A DNA stretch of 55,953 bases from NCBI GenBank assembly GCA_016934635.1, contig JAFGSK010000062.1:1-55953 (forward strand). Direction: 5' to 3'. The stretch is from Caldifarciminota bacterium (lineage in GTDB: Bacteria; Hydrothermota; Tepidihabitantia; B3-TA06). This document shows positions 9,534 to 17,816 of this stretch, piece after piece; within the stretch, counting starts at the first letter, position 1; each line of letters begins with the position of its first letter. The notes under the pieces were generated by a model that worked only from the letters and a program-made list of their open reading frames with translations, was not told the origin of the DNA and made no database searches. The translations under genes were made by a program, and so were the position numbers.

Positions 9534-11195
9534 ATGAAAAAGCTGTTAATCTTTCTTACAGGATTGAGCGTAATCACGAGTGTTGCCTCTCCAGTCGGTT
9601 TCTCGGGCTCGGTTTCGGCAGACGCCTCCTACATCCTGCGTGAAGGCGCCGAACTTGACAGGCAACCCTTTACATGGACGGTGCTCCTGGTACCGACATT
9701 CACCTTCTGGGAGGTTCCGCTTTCGTTCAGATTCATGCTATCCTCCTATGACGTCGCCACTCGCCAGCCTTTTAACAGGATAGGATTTTCTGCGGCTTCA
9801 CTAGGGTTCCAGGTACTCGGGTTCAGCGCCCCCAGGCTAGGTGTCCAGATTCTGGACTGTCGACCTTTCTATAGCTCATATTCGCTTCACGGTATAAACG
9901 TTCGGGGCGGGGCCGTAGATCTCAAACCGGGGTTGTTCCGCTTGTCAGTGACCGCTGGACAGACCCAGCGCGGAGTCACAGGTTCGGACTCCTCCGACGT
10001 AGCTTATCGTAGATGGTTGTACGCAGGGCGAATCGGGATAGGTAAGGATGCCGAAAGCCACCTGCACTTTCATCTTCTTAAGGCCTGGGACGATTCGACC
10101 TCCATACCCCCTTATCTGGGAGCGGTTACAGACGGCTCGACGACCGATACCGTGGAACTCAGCTCACCGGTAGAGAACTCGGTCGCCTCTCTCGAAGGAA
10201 GGCTCAATCTTCTGCATGACAAGCTCACGTTCGAGGGCGAACTAGCGGGCTCCGCATACAACCGTGACCTTCGAGCCGCATCCCTGGAGATTGAGCAGTT
10301 GAGCTGGCTTCCTACTTTCATGTTCCAGCCCAGGATGACCACTCAGGCCGGCTGGGCTGCAAAGATCGGGTCGGAACTGACCCTTGGTCAGACAGCGATC
10401 AGCGTAGGATTCGAGCAGATAGGCTGGGGATTCAAATCCCTGGGCGTATCCTTCCTCGACTCGGACATAAGAACCTGGAACGCCGCATTAACTCAAACTT
10501 TCACTAAACCTTTCTCAATGAGTTTCTACGCATCCGCGGAACTCGGCCGCGACAACCTGGCCGACATGAAATCGGTCGTAACCCGGACGCAGTCCGCAGC
10601 GCTCAATTTCGGTTTCTACCCGCGAACCGTACCCTCCCTGACCCTGGGGTACGTTCCCTTCCGCCGGACAGCGCCCGCCTCAGCCGACGGCCTGACCGAT
10701 GAGGTCTCAGATATAACCCACACCTTCTGGGCATCCTCTGCATACCGCTTCAAAATCGGCGAACGCTGGCAGACCGCCAGTCTCAGTTTCGCAGGTTCGG
10801 TGCTCGACGATAAGATCGATACCCTTCGGGATTTCAACAGCATGAGCGTCAACCTCAGGGCCAGCCACGCCGTCGCCTCCACCCTTACGCTGCGCTGGAA
10901 TGCAGGTACCGGCAGGAACCTGACTGGGCAAAGGTCGAAGACCCGGTACAGCGCCGGTCTGGGCACGACCCTGTCGCTGATTGCCAAACGCTGGCGCACT
11001 TCTCTTGACGGCTTTTTTGACCGCATAGCCAAGACACCTGAGGTGAAGGGTACACTCCGATTAACAAGTGAGTTTGATTTCTTTCGCAACTTTACCGTAA
11101 AACTTGTTGGTCGATTTGCAGGCTACAGCGGATATACACCGGCTGAAGACTATACAGAGGTTGAAACAGGATTGGGCTTGAGTTACAGGTGGTAG
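9534..11195 (+). CDS. Outer-membrane beta-barrel protein
   Basis: The 553-residue protein begins with a signal peptide (MKKLLIFLTGLSVITSVASP). The rest alternates hydrophobic and polar residues in strands typical of a transmembrane beta-barrel, for example GFSGSVSADASY, FRFMLSSYDVATR, and the C-terminal FTVKLVGRFAGYSG ... EVETGLGLSYRW ending in an aromatic residue, as outer-membrane proteins do. TAGGAGG is well spaced before the ATG. It sits 87 bp behind the repeat protein gene, so both are probably co-expressed. Specific family not recognised. Confidence 0.75.
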   Translation: MKKLLIFLTGLSVITSVASPVGFSGSVSADASYILREGAELDRQPFTWTVLLVPTFTFWEVPLSFRFMLSSYDVATRQPFNRIGFSAASLGFQVLGFSAPRLGVQILDCRPFYSSYSLHGINVRGGAVDLKPGLFRLSVTAGQTQRGVTGSDSSDVAYRRWLYAGRIGIGKDAESHLHFHLLKAWDDSTSIPPYLGAVTDGSTTDTVELSSPVENSVASLEGRLNLLHDKLTFEGELAGSAYNRDLRAASLEIEQLSWLPTFMFQPRMTTQAGWAAKIGSELTLGQTAISVGFEQIGWGFKSLGVSFLDSDIRTWNAALTQTFTKPFSMSFYASAELGRDNLADMKSVVTRTQSAALNFGFYPRTVPSLTLGYVPFRRTAPASADGLTDEVSDITHTFWASSAYRFKIGERWQTASLSFAGSVLDDKIDTLRDFNSMSVNLRASHAVASTLTLRWNAGTGRNLTGQRSKTRYSAGLGTTLSLIAKRWRTSLDGFFDRIAKTPEVKGTLRLTSEFDFFRNFTVKLVGRFAGYSGYTPAEDYTEVETGLGLSYRW

Positions 11196-11339
11196 AACAA
11201 AAAGCGAACATTAGGTTATGCTTCGTATTTCCTTAATTATAATTATCTTTCTTAGGAAGCGGCTTATTGCGGCAACGACACGGTTGATTCGCCTCAAATC
11301 AGGCATTAGCGAATGATAAATCCCATCCGTAGCAATCAT

Positions 11340-11858
11340 TTATATCTTCTTTTCCCAGAGTTCTCTTTTTAACTCCATCAGCAGACCGCCCCCTTCGGTT
11401 TCGCCGATGGTTCGAAAACAGCACTTCTCGTTTATCCTGATGACAGGGTGGTTCGTTTTGGCAGGATTGACATATACTCGATCTACTTTCAACACTTCAA
11501 ACGCATAGTGGATCATCATCTGTAAGGCCTCGGTGCCCAGTCCCTGATTCCACAACTCGGGCAGGCATATTTTGAGTCCTATCTGGACGCTACTTTCTTC
11601 TATATAATAATTATGGAAATTCGCCTCACCTATCGGTGTTCCATCGTTAAGACAGATGATTCTCTGGAAGCCCTCGGGGTCATCGCGCCACTGCGGCCAG
11701 TACTTTGTTTCCATATCCTTCATACTTAAACTCAGACCATCGGGAAATCCCACCGATGCCATAACCTGACTATCGTTCCACCATTTCAAAAGGTAGTCGA
11801 GGTCATGTTCTTGAACACGCCGTATTAACAGCCGTTTTCCTTGAATAATATCGCGCAT
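11340..11858 (-). CDS. GNAT family N-acetyltransferase
   Basis: Resembles RimJ/RimL-type GNAT acetyltransferases, which use acetyl-CoA to modify proteins or small molecules. Visible features are the RLLIRRVQEHDLDYLLKWWND N terminus, IGEANFHNYYIEESSVQIGLKI, and the acetyl-CoA loop region around ELWNQGLGTEALQMMIHYAFE, followed by RVYVNPAKTNHPVIRINEKCCF. The reading frame extends 36 codons upstream, but I chose the ATG at 11858: it starts exactly at the conserved domain and lies just behind a promoter. The substrate is unknown. Confidence 0.8.
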   Translation of the reverse strand: MRDIIQGKRLLIRRVQEHDLDYLLKWWNDSQVMASVGFPDGLSLSMKDMETKYWPQWRDDPEGFQRIICLNDGTPIGEANFHNYYIEESSVQIGLKICLPELWNQGLGTEALQMMIHYAFEVLKVDRVYVNPAKTNHPVIRINEKCCFRTIGETEGGGLLMELKRELWEKKI

Positions 11859-11872
11859 TGTATCAACTTCAA

Positions 11873-11900
11873 ATAGTATTCTATCAGGGGTTAAAGTCAA
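11873..11900 (-). promoter_or_regulatory. Promoter of the GNAT gene
   Basis: On the minus strand, TTGACT (11900-11895) and TACTAT (11878-11873) are 16 bp apart. The ATG lies 14 nt beyond the -10 box, leaving a leader of only about 8 nt. Confidence 0.5.
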
Positions 11901-11959
11901 ATTTCTATCGTAGCACCTATTAGAGAAACATGTTACCAGTTTAGTTAGGCCTAAAAAAC

Positions 11960-11987
11960 TTGACACGCATTGATTTCTGGTTATATT
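11960..11987 (+). promoter_or_regulatory. Promoter of the hydrogenase-antiporter operon, leaderless
   Basis: TTGACA (11960-11965) and TATATT (11982-11987) with a 16-bp spacer. The ATG of the first gene is at 11995, seven nucleotides after the -10 box, with no Shine-Dalgarno sequence. A 15-kb operon thus appears to begin with a leaderless start. Confidence 0.65.
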
Positions 11988-11994
11988 TCGCGCA

Positions 11995-13023
11995 ATGAGG
12001 TCTTTCTCTTTTCCCCATGCAGCATTGGCAACCTTCTATAAGAATTTATCTGAATTTGGAGTAACCTACTATCCACGACTTTCAGGTCAGCAGACATCTT
12101 ATGAGCTTTGGCAGGATGAAGAACTGGACAATGATGATCTTCTCAAGGCCTTGAAAATGGTCAGACCGGTGGAACCTTTAAAGGAGTTCTTCCTAACTTC
12201 TCGTGAACAAGTAGCAAGTTTCCCCCAACTTTTTACAAAAGACATTAAACCTAGAGTTATCGTGGGTGCCAAAGGGTGTGATATACATACACTCATAGAT
12301 GTTCAAGACAATATCTATCTTAAAGGTGATAACGAAGATCCATTCTACAAGGAACGCCGCGAGAAGTATTACATAATTACAGTAGATTGTCCTGAACCGG
12401 TTGATACTTGTTTTTGCAATATACTTGACGGAACTCCTTATACCGCCTGGGGCGGTGATCTTAACATATCGTTCGGGGAGAAGTCTTTGATAATAGACAT
12501 TCTCTCTGAGAAGGGTGAAAAGCTTAGCTCCAAGCTAAGCGATATAGGGATAATTAAAGAAGTGACTGATGATGAATTGAAATATAGGGATAAGATTCGC
12601 GCAAACGCTGAACGAAAGCTCGCGAAGATAAACCGAGACATGTTACCGACCGATCTACCGGAGCGTATCGAGTCAAAAGTCGATCCCGATTTCTGGAGGA
12701 AGGCATTGGCTAACTGTGTAGACTGTCAGGCATGCGAACGGATCTGTCCTACATGCTATTGCTTCTTGCTTTACGATATTCCGGCAGGAAAGGGATTTGA
12801 GCGAACAAAGGTTCTGGATTTTTGCTATCACGCAGCCTACGGTCGAGTCGGTGGCGGAGCAAACCCTCTTGCCAATTTTCCCCATAGGTTACGCAATCGT
12901 TTTGAGTGCAAGTTCATGGCTTTTCCTCGTAACTTTAAGGTAATTGCGTGCACCGGATGTGGACGCTGCATCTCCGCCTGCAGCGGGAAGATTGATATTC
13001 GTGAAGTGTTGAGGGCATTGTGA
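11995..13023 (+). CDS. Sulfhydrogenase/AsrA-type beta subunit, 4Fe-4S dicluster protein
   Basis: The 342-residue protein resembles the beta subunit of cytosolic sulfhydrogenase (HydB) and anaerobic sulfite reductase subunit A. It passes electrons between a flavin subunit and the catalytic part. Two C-terminal [4Fe-4S] motifs are visible: CVDCQACERICPTC and, near the end, CTGCGRCISAC. AKGCDIHTL and CPEPVDTCFCN in the N-terminal half are typical of the family. The gene begins the hydrogenase operon, and its stop overlaps the GTG of the gamma subunit. No HydA/HydD genes for a soluble group 3b enzyme are nearby, so it probably serves the membrane hydrogenase downstream. Confidence 0.8.
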   Translation: MRSFSFPHAALATFYKNLSEFGVTYYPRLSGQQTSYELWQDEELDNDDLLKALKMVRPVEPLKEFFLTSREQVASFPQLFTKDIKPRVIVGAKGCDIHTLIDVQDNIYLKGDNEDPFYKERREKYYIITVDCPEPVDTCFCNILDGTPYTAWGGDLNISFGEKSLIIDILSEKGEKLSSKLSDIGIIKEVTDDELKYRDKIRANAERKLAKINRDMLPTDLPERIESKVDPDFWRKALANCVDCQACERICPTCYCFLLYDIPAGKGFERTKVLDFCYHAAYGRVGGGANPLANFPHRLRNRFECKFMAFPRNFKVIACTGCGRCISACSGKIDIREVLRAL

Positions 13024-13832
13024 ATCCGTACGAACCACGACCTGCTTCTGTTAAAGAAGTGATAGTTGAGACACCGACCATCAGGACATTCGTACTCGAA
13101 CCGAAGCCACCGCTTTCCTTTAGGGCAGGTCAGTTCGTGGAGTTAAGCGTTCCAGGTGTAGGCGAAGCACCGTTCACACCCTCCTCTTCACCATATGAAC
13201 AAAAAACTATTGAATTTACAATAATGAAGGTCGGTAGGGTTACCTCAAAGCTGTTTGCAGTACGTCCTGGGGATACACTGGCAGTAAGAGGACCATACGG
13301 TGTTCCTTATGCTTTAGGTTCATATGAGGATCGGCATATATTAATATTAGGGGGCGGCGTTGGTTTAGCACCGCTGCGATCATTATTCCTGGCTCTCCTG
13401 CATAATGTTAATGCTTACAAACATATTCATCTTTATTATGGCGCCCGGATGCCGAAAGAAATTGTCTACGATCGTCTCTTCAAACAATGGCGTACTCTGA
13501 AAAACGTCGAGATACGCCGTAGTGTGGATGTGGGGGATAAGACCTGGAAAGAACAGGTTGGTGTAGTTACCGTGCTGTTAGATAAGCTCCCCTTTAAACC
13601 CAAGGAAGGCCTGGCTGTGGTTTGCGGTCCTCCTCTAATGATGAAGTTTTCCACACAGAGACTTCTGGAACTAGGGTTTGCCGACGAAGACATATACCTC
13701 TCTATGGAAAAGAACATGTCCTGTGGATTTGGTAAATGCGGCCACTGTCGTCTCGGGGAGCTTTTCTGCTGCAAGGACGGCCCAGTGATTACTTGGGATA
13801 AGATTAAGCATCTGGAGGATCCTTTCGTATGA
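13020..13832 (+). CDS. Sulfhydrogenase/AsrB-type gamma subunit, FAD/NAD(P)-binding
   Basis: The 270-residue flavoprotein belongs to the ferredoxin-NADP reductase-like family, as in HydG of sulfhydrogenase, AsrB and PyrK. A FAD-binding barrel comes first (FRAGQFVELSVPG, IEFTIMKVGRVTSKL), then the nucleotide-binding domain (ILILGGGVGLAPLRSL, VVCGPPLMMKF). A C-terminal [2Fe-2S] site follows: CGFGKCGHCRLG and CC. The start is a GTG overlapping the TGA of the beta subunit. It would link NAD(P)H to the iron-sulfur chain of the preceding subunit. Confidence 0.85.
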   Translation: MNPYEPRPASVKEVIVETPTIRTFVLEPKPPLSFRAGQFVELSVPGVGEAPFTPSSSPYEQKTIEFTIMKVGRVTSKLFAVRPGDTLAVRGPYGVPYALGSYEDRHILILGGGVGLAPLRSLFLALLHNVNAYKHIHLYYGARMPKEIVYDRLFKQWRTLKNVEIRRSVDVGDKTWKEQVGVVTVLLDKLPFKPKEGLAVVCGPPLMMKFSTQRLLELGFADEDIYLSMEKNMSCGFGKCGHCRLGELFCCKDGPVITWDKIKHLEDPFV

Positions 13833-15430
13833 GTAAGATTCCCTGCACTTTATGTCCTTTCTGTAATCTGGGTTGCGAATTGGGGTTCGAGGTTAAACGA
13901 GGTGATGTAAAACGCGTTGAGTATATTCCGAACTCTCGTAATGAAGGTAGGCTTTGTCCTAAGGGTAATATGTCTGCAGCCCTGGTCAATCATCGGAAAA
14001 GACTTTACCATGCACTTTATAACAATCAATCGGCATCTTTGGTCGAGGGTATCCAGCATCTTAAAAACAGGCTTTCAGATTTTAAACCGGATGAGGTTCT
14101 GGTTATTTATGATTCAACCTTAACGACAGAAGAGTTAGAGACTCTTGACGGCTGGTCGGCGGCGAAAGAATACACCAACCTAGCTTATGTTGCAGAAGGA
14201 ATTGCAGCTGCAGCCCTTTACGGAAGAAGAAAACCCCTAATAACGGAACAAATTACATCAGGCGAGTATGCGTTCATAGTTGGTGATGCCTTTACTCAGG
14301 ATTCGGTAATATCCGGTTATATCGGTAAAGCAAAGGCGGATAATCGCAAGTTTTCCTACATCGTGGTTGATGCTTTTGAAACCAACACTTCACGCTTTGC
14401 TCATAAGTTTGTAAAAGTAAGGGCCGGTTATGAAAGCCTTTTGCTTTATGGTCTGTACAAACATATTGCCGCCAAGAAGATTAATCTGTCAGAATTGGCT
14501 GAAGTTATTGGGATTGAGGAATCAACATTTGAGCAAGTGGCATCCATGATCCGTAACCGCAGCGGAATATTAGTATACGCACCGGTTTCAGGGCGCAGCT
14601 TCGATCCAATACTAGGTCACTCATCGGCACTTAAACTTTCAGAACTGAATGAAGAGATGGTATACCTACCCCTGGGTGAGCGTGGTCCGGACAGGGTTGG
14701 CAAACCGTTCTTTTCATATCTTAATTTAATAAAGGACAAGAAGATTAAGGCAGTCGTTAGCTTTGGTGCCAGTTTCCCTTGGTTCTATCCTCAGCTGAGG
14801 TCTTTACTTCGGAAGATTGACTTCGTTGCTGCAGGTAGTATGTTTTTCCCTGATGATCGGTTTGAGCTTGAGTTGGTTTTACCCCTGGTCTCTGCCGTAG
14901 AAAAAGAGGGTACGATTTCTACGCTTTTCGGAAAGGAGAAACTTGAGGCTTCGATTCCCCGGATATCTGGAACGCTTACTTCGGGTGAATACTTATCCAG
15001 GCTGGATGCAAAAGCTGTATCTAAAGGGAACCTGCGTGAAGTTTACGATTTACAAGGTGAAGAAGCGTTGGATGAACGGTCTCAGGCACTTATGTCTCTT
15101 AAGTTAAACCGTTCTAAAGGTGAGTCACATCTTCTGGTAGGTAGTAAACCAGGTATAGGATTCCTTTCTATTTTTGAAACAGAGGACTGGTTAGTGCTTA
15201 ATCCACAAGATGCAGCCGAACTTGGAGTAAAAGCGAACGATGACATAGGTGTTGAAACTATTAATGCAGATACGGTGTTGAAGGTAAAGATTTCACCTGA
15301 TATACCTTCCGAGGTCGCCGTAGTAAGCGTAAATCACATTCCCTCGTTGGCCCTTCTGGAGTTGGAAACCGATTCAATGCTTGGAGAAGGAATCATTAAG
15401 CCAACCTGGAGCAAAGTATGGAAAAAGTAA
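13829..15430 (+). CDS. NuoG/formate dehydrogenase-like molybdopterin-fold subunit, probably non-catalytic
   Basis: The 533-residue protein starts with the [4Fe-4S] motif of molybdopterin oxidoreductases (CTLCPFCNLGC, then RLCPKGN) and continues with a shortened molybdopterin-type domain. The C terminus resembles the dinucleotide-binding tail (LNPQDAAELGVKANDDIGVET). I do not see the Cys/Sec-His active-site segment of formate dehydrogenases, and the protein is much shorter than these. It is therefore likely an electron-wire subunit like NuoG rather than an enzyme. ATGA overlap with the gene before; its 3' end overlaps the next ferredoxin gene by 13 bp. Confidence 0.7.
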   Translation: MSKIPCTLCPFCNLGCELGFEVKRGDVKRVEYIPNSRNEGRLCPKGNMSAALVNHRKRLYHALYNNQSASLVEGIQHLKNRLSDFKPDEVLVIYDSTLTTEELETLDGWSAAKEYTNLAYVAEGIAAAALYGRRKPLITEQITSGEYAFIVGDAFTQDSVISGYIGKAKADNRKFSYIVVDAFETNTSRFAHKFVKVRAGYESLLLYGLYKHIAAKKINLSELAEVIGIEESTFEQVASMIRNRSGILVYAPVSGRSFDPILGHSSALKLSELNEEMVYLPLGERGPDRVGKPFFSYLNLIKDKKIKAVVSFGASFPWFYPQLRSLLRKIDFVAAGSMFFPDDRFELELVLPLVSAVEKEGTISTLFGKEKLEASIPRISGTLTSGEYLSRLDAKAVSKGNLREVYDLQGEEALDERSQALMSLKLNRSKGESHLLVGSKPGIGFLSIFETEDWLVLNPQDAAELGVKANDDIGVETINADTVLKVKISPDIPSEVAVVSVNHIPSLALLELETDSMLGEGIIKPTWSKVWKK

Positions 15431-15885
15431 TTGTACTTGATTTAGATTTATGTTGCGGATGTGAAAGCTGCAGAATAGCTTGTATGCAATCCCACCACGG
15501 CGAGTCTCGAATTCGGCACGGAAGTATCCAAGGTCAGGCGAATCTTCCATCTGCATGCCGCCATTGTGAGGAACCTTTATGCGTGGCAGCGTGTCCCTCA
15601 GAAGCGTTGATTAAAGATGACAAAACAGGTCGGGTAATACAACGACCTATGCTATGTGTAGGATGTCAAAGCTGCAGCTTCGCATGTCCTTTTGGGGTTA
15701 TTCAGAAAGGTCTTATCAGACACGTTGCTGCAAAGTGCGATTACTGTAAGGAACGTGAGGAAGGTCCACGTTGTGTAGCCAGTTGTTCATCTTTCGCCCT
15801 GAAGTATATCAGTATAGACGAGTTACCCAAGACTCCGGTCAACGATCGTTTCATTGCCCGTTCAGCTTCCTGGAGGCGTCAATGA
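15418..15885 (+). CDS. Polyferredoxin electron-transfer subunit (HycB/CooF-like)
   Basis: The 155-residue protein has four cysteine motifs of the CooF/HycB/HydN family: CCGCESCRIAC, CRHCEEPLCVAAC, CVGCQSCSFAC, and CDYC with a late CVASC. These would bind four [4Fe-4S] clusters. It should connect the NuoG-like or diaphorase subunits with the membrane hydrogenase encoded next. The ATG lies inside the 3' end of the NuoG-like gene, and the stop overlaps the start of the NuoH-like gene. Confidence 0.88.
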   Translation: MEKVIVLDLDLCCGCESCRIACMQSHHGESRIRHGSIQGQANLPSACRHCEEPLCVAACPSEALIKDDKTGRVIQRPMLCVGCQSCSFACPFGVIQKGLIRHVAAKCDYCKEREEGPRCVASCSSFALKYISIDELPKTPVNDRFIARSASWRRQ

Positions 15886-16859
15886 ATCTCAGTGCTGGTT
15901 GGATAATTTTCTATCTTTTGGTTTTTCCGGGATTTCTGTTCACTACAGTTGTTGGACTGGTTTACGTCTGGGTGGATAGAAAGGTAACCGCTCGGGTCCA
16001 GTTCCGAGTTGGTCCTCCTTTTCTGCAGCCCTTTTTCGATTTCTTCAAGCTCTTGGGTAAGGATACCTTCGTACCTGAGGGTGCACCTCGTTCTATTTTC
16101 TTCGGGGCACCCATACTAGGATTGGCTTCGGTAAGTATCCTTTCAACCGTATTGCTAGTATCCAACTTCTTTCCCTCACAGGCGTTCGGCGGGGATTTAA
16201 TCGTTGTCTTATATCTTTTTGCATTTATTCCAATTATTCTGATAATGGGCGCCTCGGCTTCATCGAACCCGATCTCTGCGCTTGGGGGTTCCAGGGAGAT
16301 GACCCTTTATCTTGCATATGAACTCCCGCTCTTGTTCGCCCTGGCTACCATTATCGTCAAATCAGGCGGTCAACTCAAGATCGGGGATTTATTAAACTGG
16401 CAGTGGGCCAATCGCCCGTTCTTGTATTCAGTATCCGGCGCATTTGCTTTTGTCTCTGCATTCTTATGTATACAAGCCAAGATGGGGTTCGTACCGTTCG
16501 ATATAGCTGAAGCGGAAACAGAGATTATGGGTGGGATCGTAATCGAACACTCAGGACCGGTTCTTGGGGTACTCAAGCTCACCAAGGCAATGCTCTACTT
16601 CGTGGTAAGCATCTTTCTTACAATATTCTTCTGGGGTGGTTTCCGAATGCCTGTTAAAGGGGAGTGGTGGCATATATTCGGCTGGCTCAAGCCGATTGCG
16701 ATTCTGGTATTGATGGTTCTTATAAAGAACACCAATCCACGACTTCGTGTAGATCAGGCACTGCGTTTCTTCTGGTCAATCGTTCTGGCGCTTTCGGTTA
16801 TTGGATTCATTCTCGCCGCTGTTGCGCGAAGTGCACAAACCCCAATCCTGTGGTTGTGA
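15882..16859 (+). CDS. NuoH/EchB/MbhM-like membrane subunit of group 4 hydrogenase
   Basis: This is the membrane anchor that connects the hydrogenase arm to the ion-pumping membrane arm. About eight membrane segments are visible. The sequence shows VWVDRKVTARVQFRVGPP, the conserved first loop of NuoH-type proteins, and VPFDIAEAETEIMGGIVIE, the conserved acidic loop. I chose the ATG at 15882 because TGGAGG precedes it and it overlaps the ferredoxin stop as ATGA. A longer frame from 15771 would run through the ferredoxin gene. Confidence 0.93.
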   Translation: MNLSAGWIIFYLLVFPGFLFTTVVGLVYVWVDRKVTARVQFRVGPPFLQPFFDFFKLLGKDTFVPEGAPRSIFFGAPILGLASVSILSTVLLVSNFFPSQAFGGDLIVVLYLFAFIPIILIMGASASSNPISALGGSREMTLYLAYELPLLFALATIIVKSGGQLKIGDLLNWQWANRPFLYSVSGAFAFVSAFLCIQAKMGFVPFDIAEAETEIMGGIVIEHSGPVLGVLKLTKAMLYFVVSIFLTIFFWGGFRMPVKGEWWHIFGWLKPIAILVLMVLIKNTNPRLRVDQALRFFWSIVLALSVIGFILAAVARSAQTPILWL

Positions 16860-16866
16860 GGCCAAG

Positions 16867-17304
16867 ATGCTGAAAGGAATAAAGAAAGGTGCGCTTACAA
16901 GATCCCTTTGGGTTTATCACGTTGCGGCAAGTCCTTGTAATAACTGTGATATTGAGATACTCGACCTTCTAACTCCACGTTTCGACGTTGAACGCTTTGG
17001 AATACTTCTCACTGGATCACCTCGACACGCCGACTTGCTTTTGGTAACCGGGATGGTAAATAAAAAGGTGCTTGACCGAGTGCTTCGGGTTTATGCAGAA
17101 ACACCTAAGCCCTGTGTTGTTGCCGCTTTTGGGTCTTGCGCCATATCGGGTGATCTGTTTGTTGATTCTTATAATTTTGCCGGACCTTTGGACAAGCATA
17201 TCCCGGTAGATGTTTATATAGGTGGATGTCCACCTAAACCAGAGGCAATGATTCTGGGTGTGGTCCGTGCTATTGAGAAAGTCAAGAAACTTAAGGATCT
17301 GTGA
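16867..17304 (+). CDS. [NiFe]-hydrogenase small subunit, NuoB/MbhJ-like
   Basis: Carries the proximal [4Fe-4S] cluster that hands electrons to or from the NiFe site. C24 and C27 (SPCNNCDIE), C91 (FGSCAISG) and C121 (GGCPPKP) are the four expected ligands. The 145-residue length fits the short, NuoB-like small subunits of group 4 hydrogenases, not the long respiratory type. The ATG at 16867 follows GAGG at the end of the NuoH-like gene. The stop TGA overlaps the next ATG. Confidence 0.93.
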   Translation: MLKGIKKGALTRSLWVYHVAASPCNNCDIEILDLLTPRFDVERFGILLTGSPRHADLLLVTGMVNKKVLDRVLRVYAETPKPCVVAAFGSCAISGDLFVDSYNFAGPLDKHIPVDVYIGGCPPKPEAMILGVVRAIEKVKKLKDL

Positions 17305-17816
17305 TGACCGATATTCCACAAAACCTTGAAAAAGACGGTGCCTATACCGGGGATACAGGATTTTCCCCTAAAAGAGACAGTGATGTCGAATTTAAAAAAG
17401 TGGAAAAGCAATGTCTTGAGTTTTACCCAAAAGGAGAACTCACGAAACTCCGTAAGCGTCGTTGGTACTGGGAAATAGAAACCAAGGACATCATCAATGT
17501 AGCTGATTTTTGCTTCAACAAACTTGGTTGTCGTTTCTCTATCGCCTCAGGGACCGATACACCCAGGGGCTTTACTATTCTTTACCATTTCTCCCTTGAT
17601 CGCATAGGTTTGATAATAAACATCAGGGTTACCTTACCTCACGATAATCCTGAGGTTGACTCATTAACCTCTCTTGGGCGTGGTTTTGAGTGGATTGAGC
17701 GAGAAATGCTTGAATTGCTTGGTATTAAATTCAAGGGGCTTGACGATACCCGTCATCTGTTACTCCCGGAAGATTCTCCGCCGGACTATCATCCGTTAAG
17801 GAGGCCTCATGGCTGA
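17304..17816 (+). CDS. NuoC/MbhK-like 30-kDa subunit
   Basis: About 170 residues. The C-terminal half has the NuoC signature: FTILYHFSLDRIGLIINIRVTLP, then SLGRGFEWIEREMLELLGIKFKGLDDTRHLLLPEDSP ending in PLRRP. It is an accessory subunit bridging the small and large hydrogenase subunits. I prefer the ATG at 17304 (TGATG overlap) over the GTG at 17301. The N-terminal 40 residues are poorly conserved. Confidence 0.88.
   Translation: MTDIPQNLEKDGAYTGDTGFSPKRDSDVEFKKVEKQCLEFYPKGELTKLRKRRWYWEIETKDIINVADFCFNKLGCRFSIASGTDTPRGFTILYHFSLDRIGLIINIRVTLPHDNPEVDSLTSLGRGFEWIEREMLELLGIKFKGLDDTRHLLLPEDSPPDYHPLRRPHG

Noticed and set aside
10616..11089. A 157-residue minus-strand frame opposite the barrel gene
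   Set aside because: Arg/Ser-rich shadow translation without start signals; the plus-strand barrel reading is well supported.
11340..11966. Longer start for the GNAT acetyltransferase at 11966
   Set aside because: The extra 36 residues have no family similarity and would be translated across the promoter that sits just upstream of the ATG at 11858.
13829..15885. Formate hydrogenlyase reading of the NuoG-like and polyferredoxin genes
   Set aside because: The molybdopterin-fold protein lacks a visible catalytic Cys/Sec-His segment and is too short for a formate dehydrogenase.
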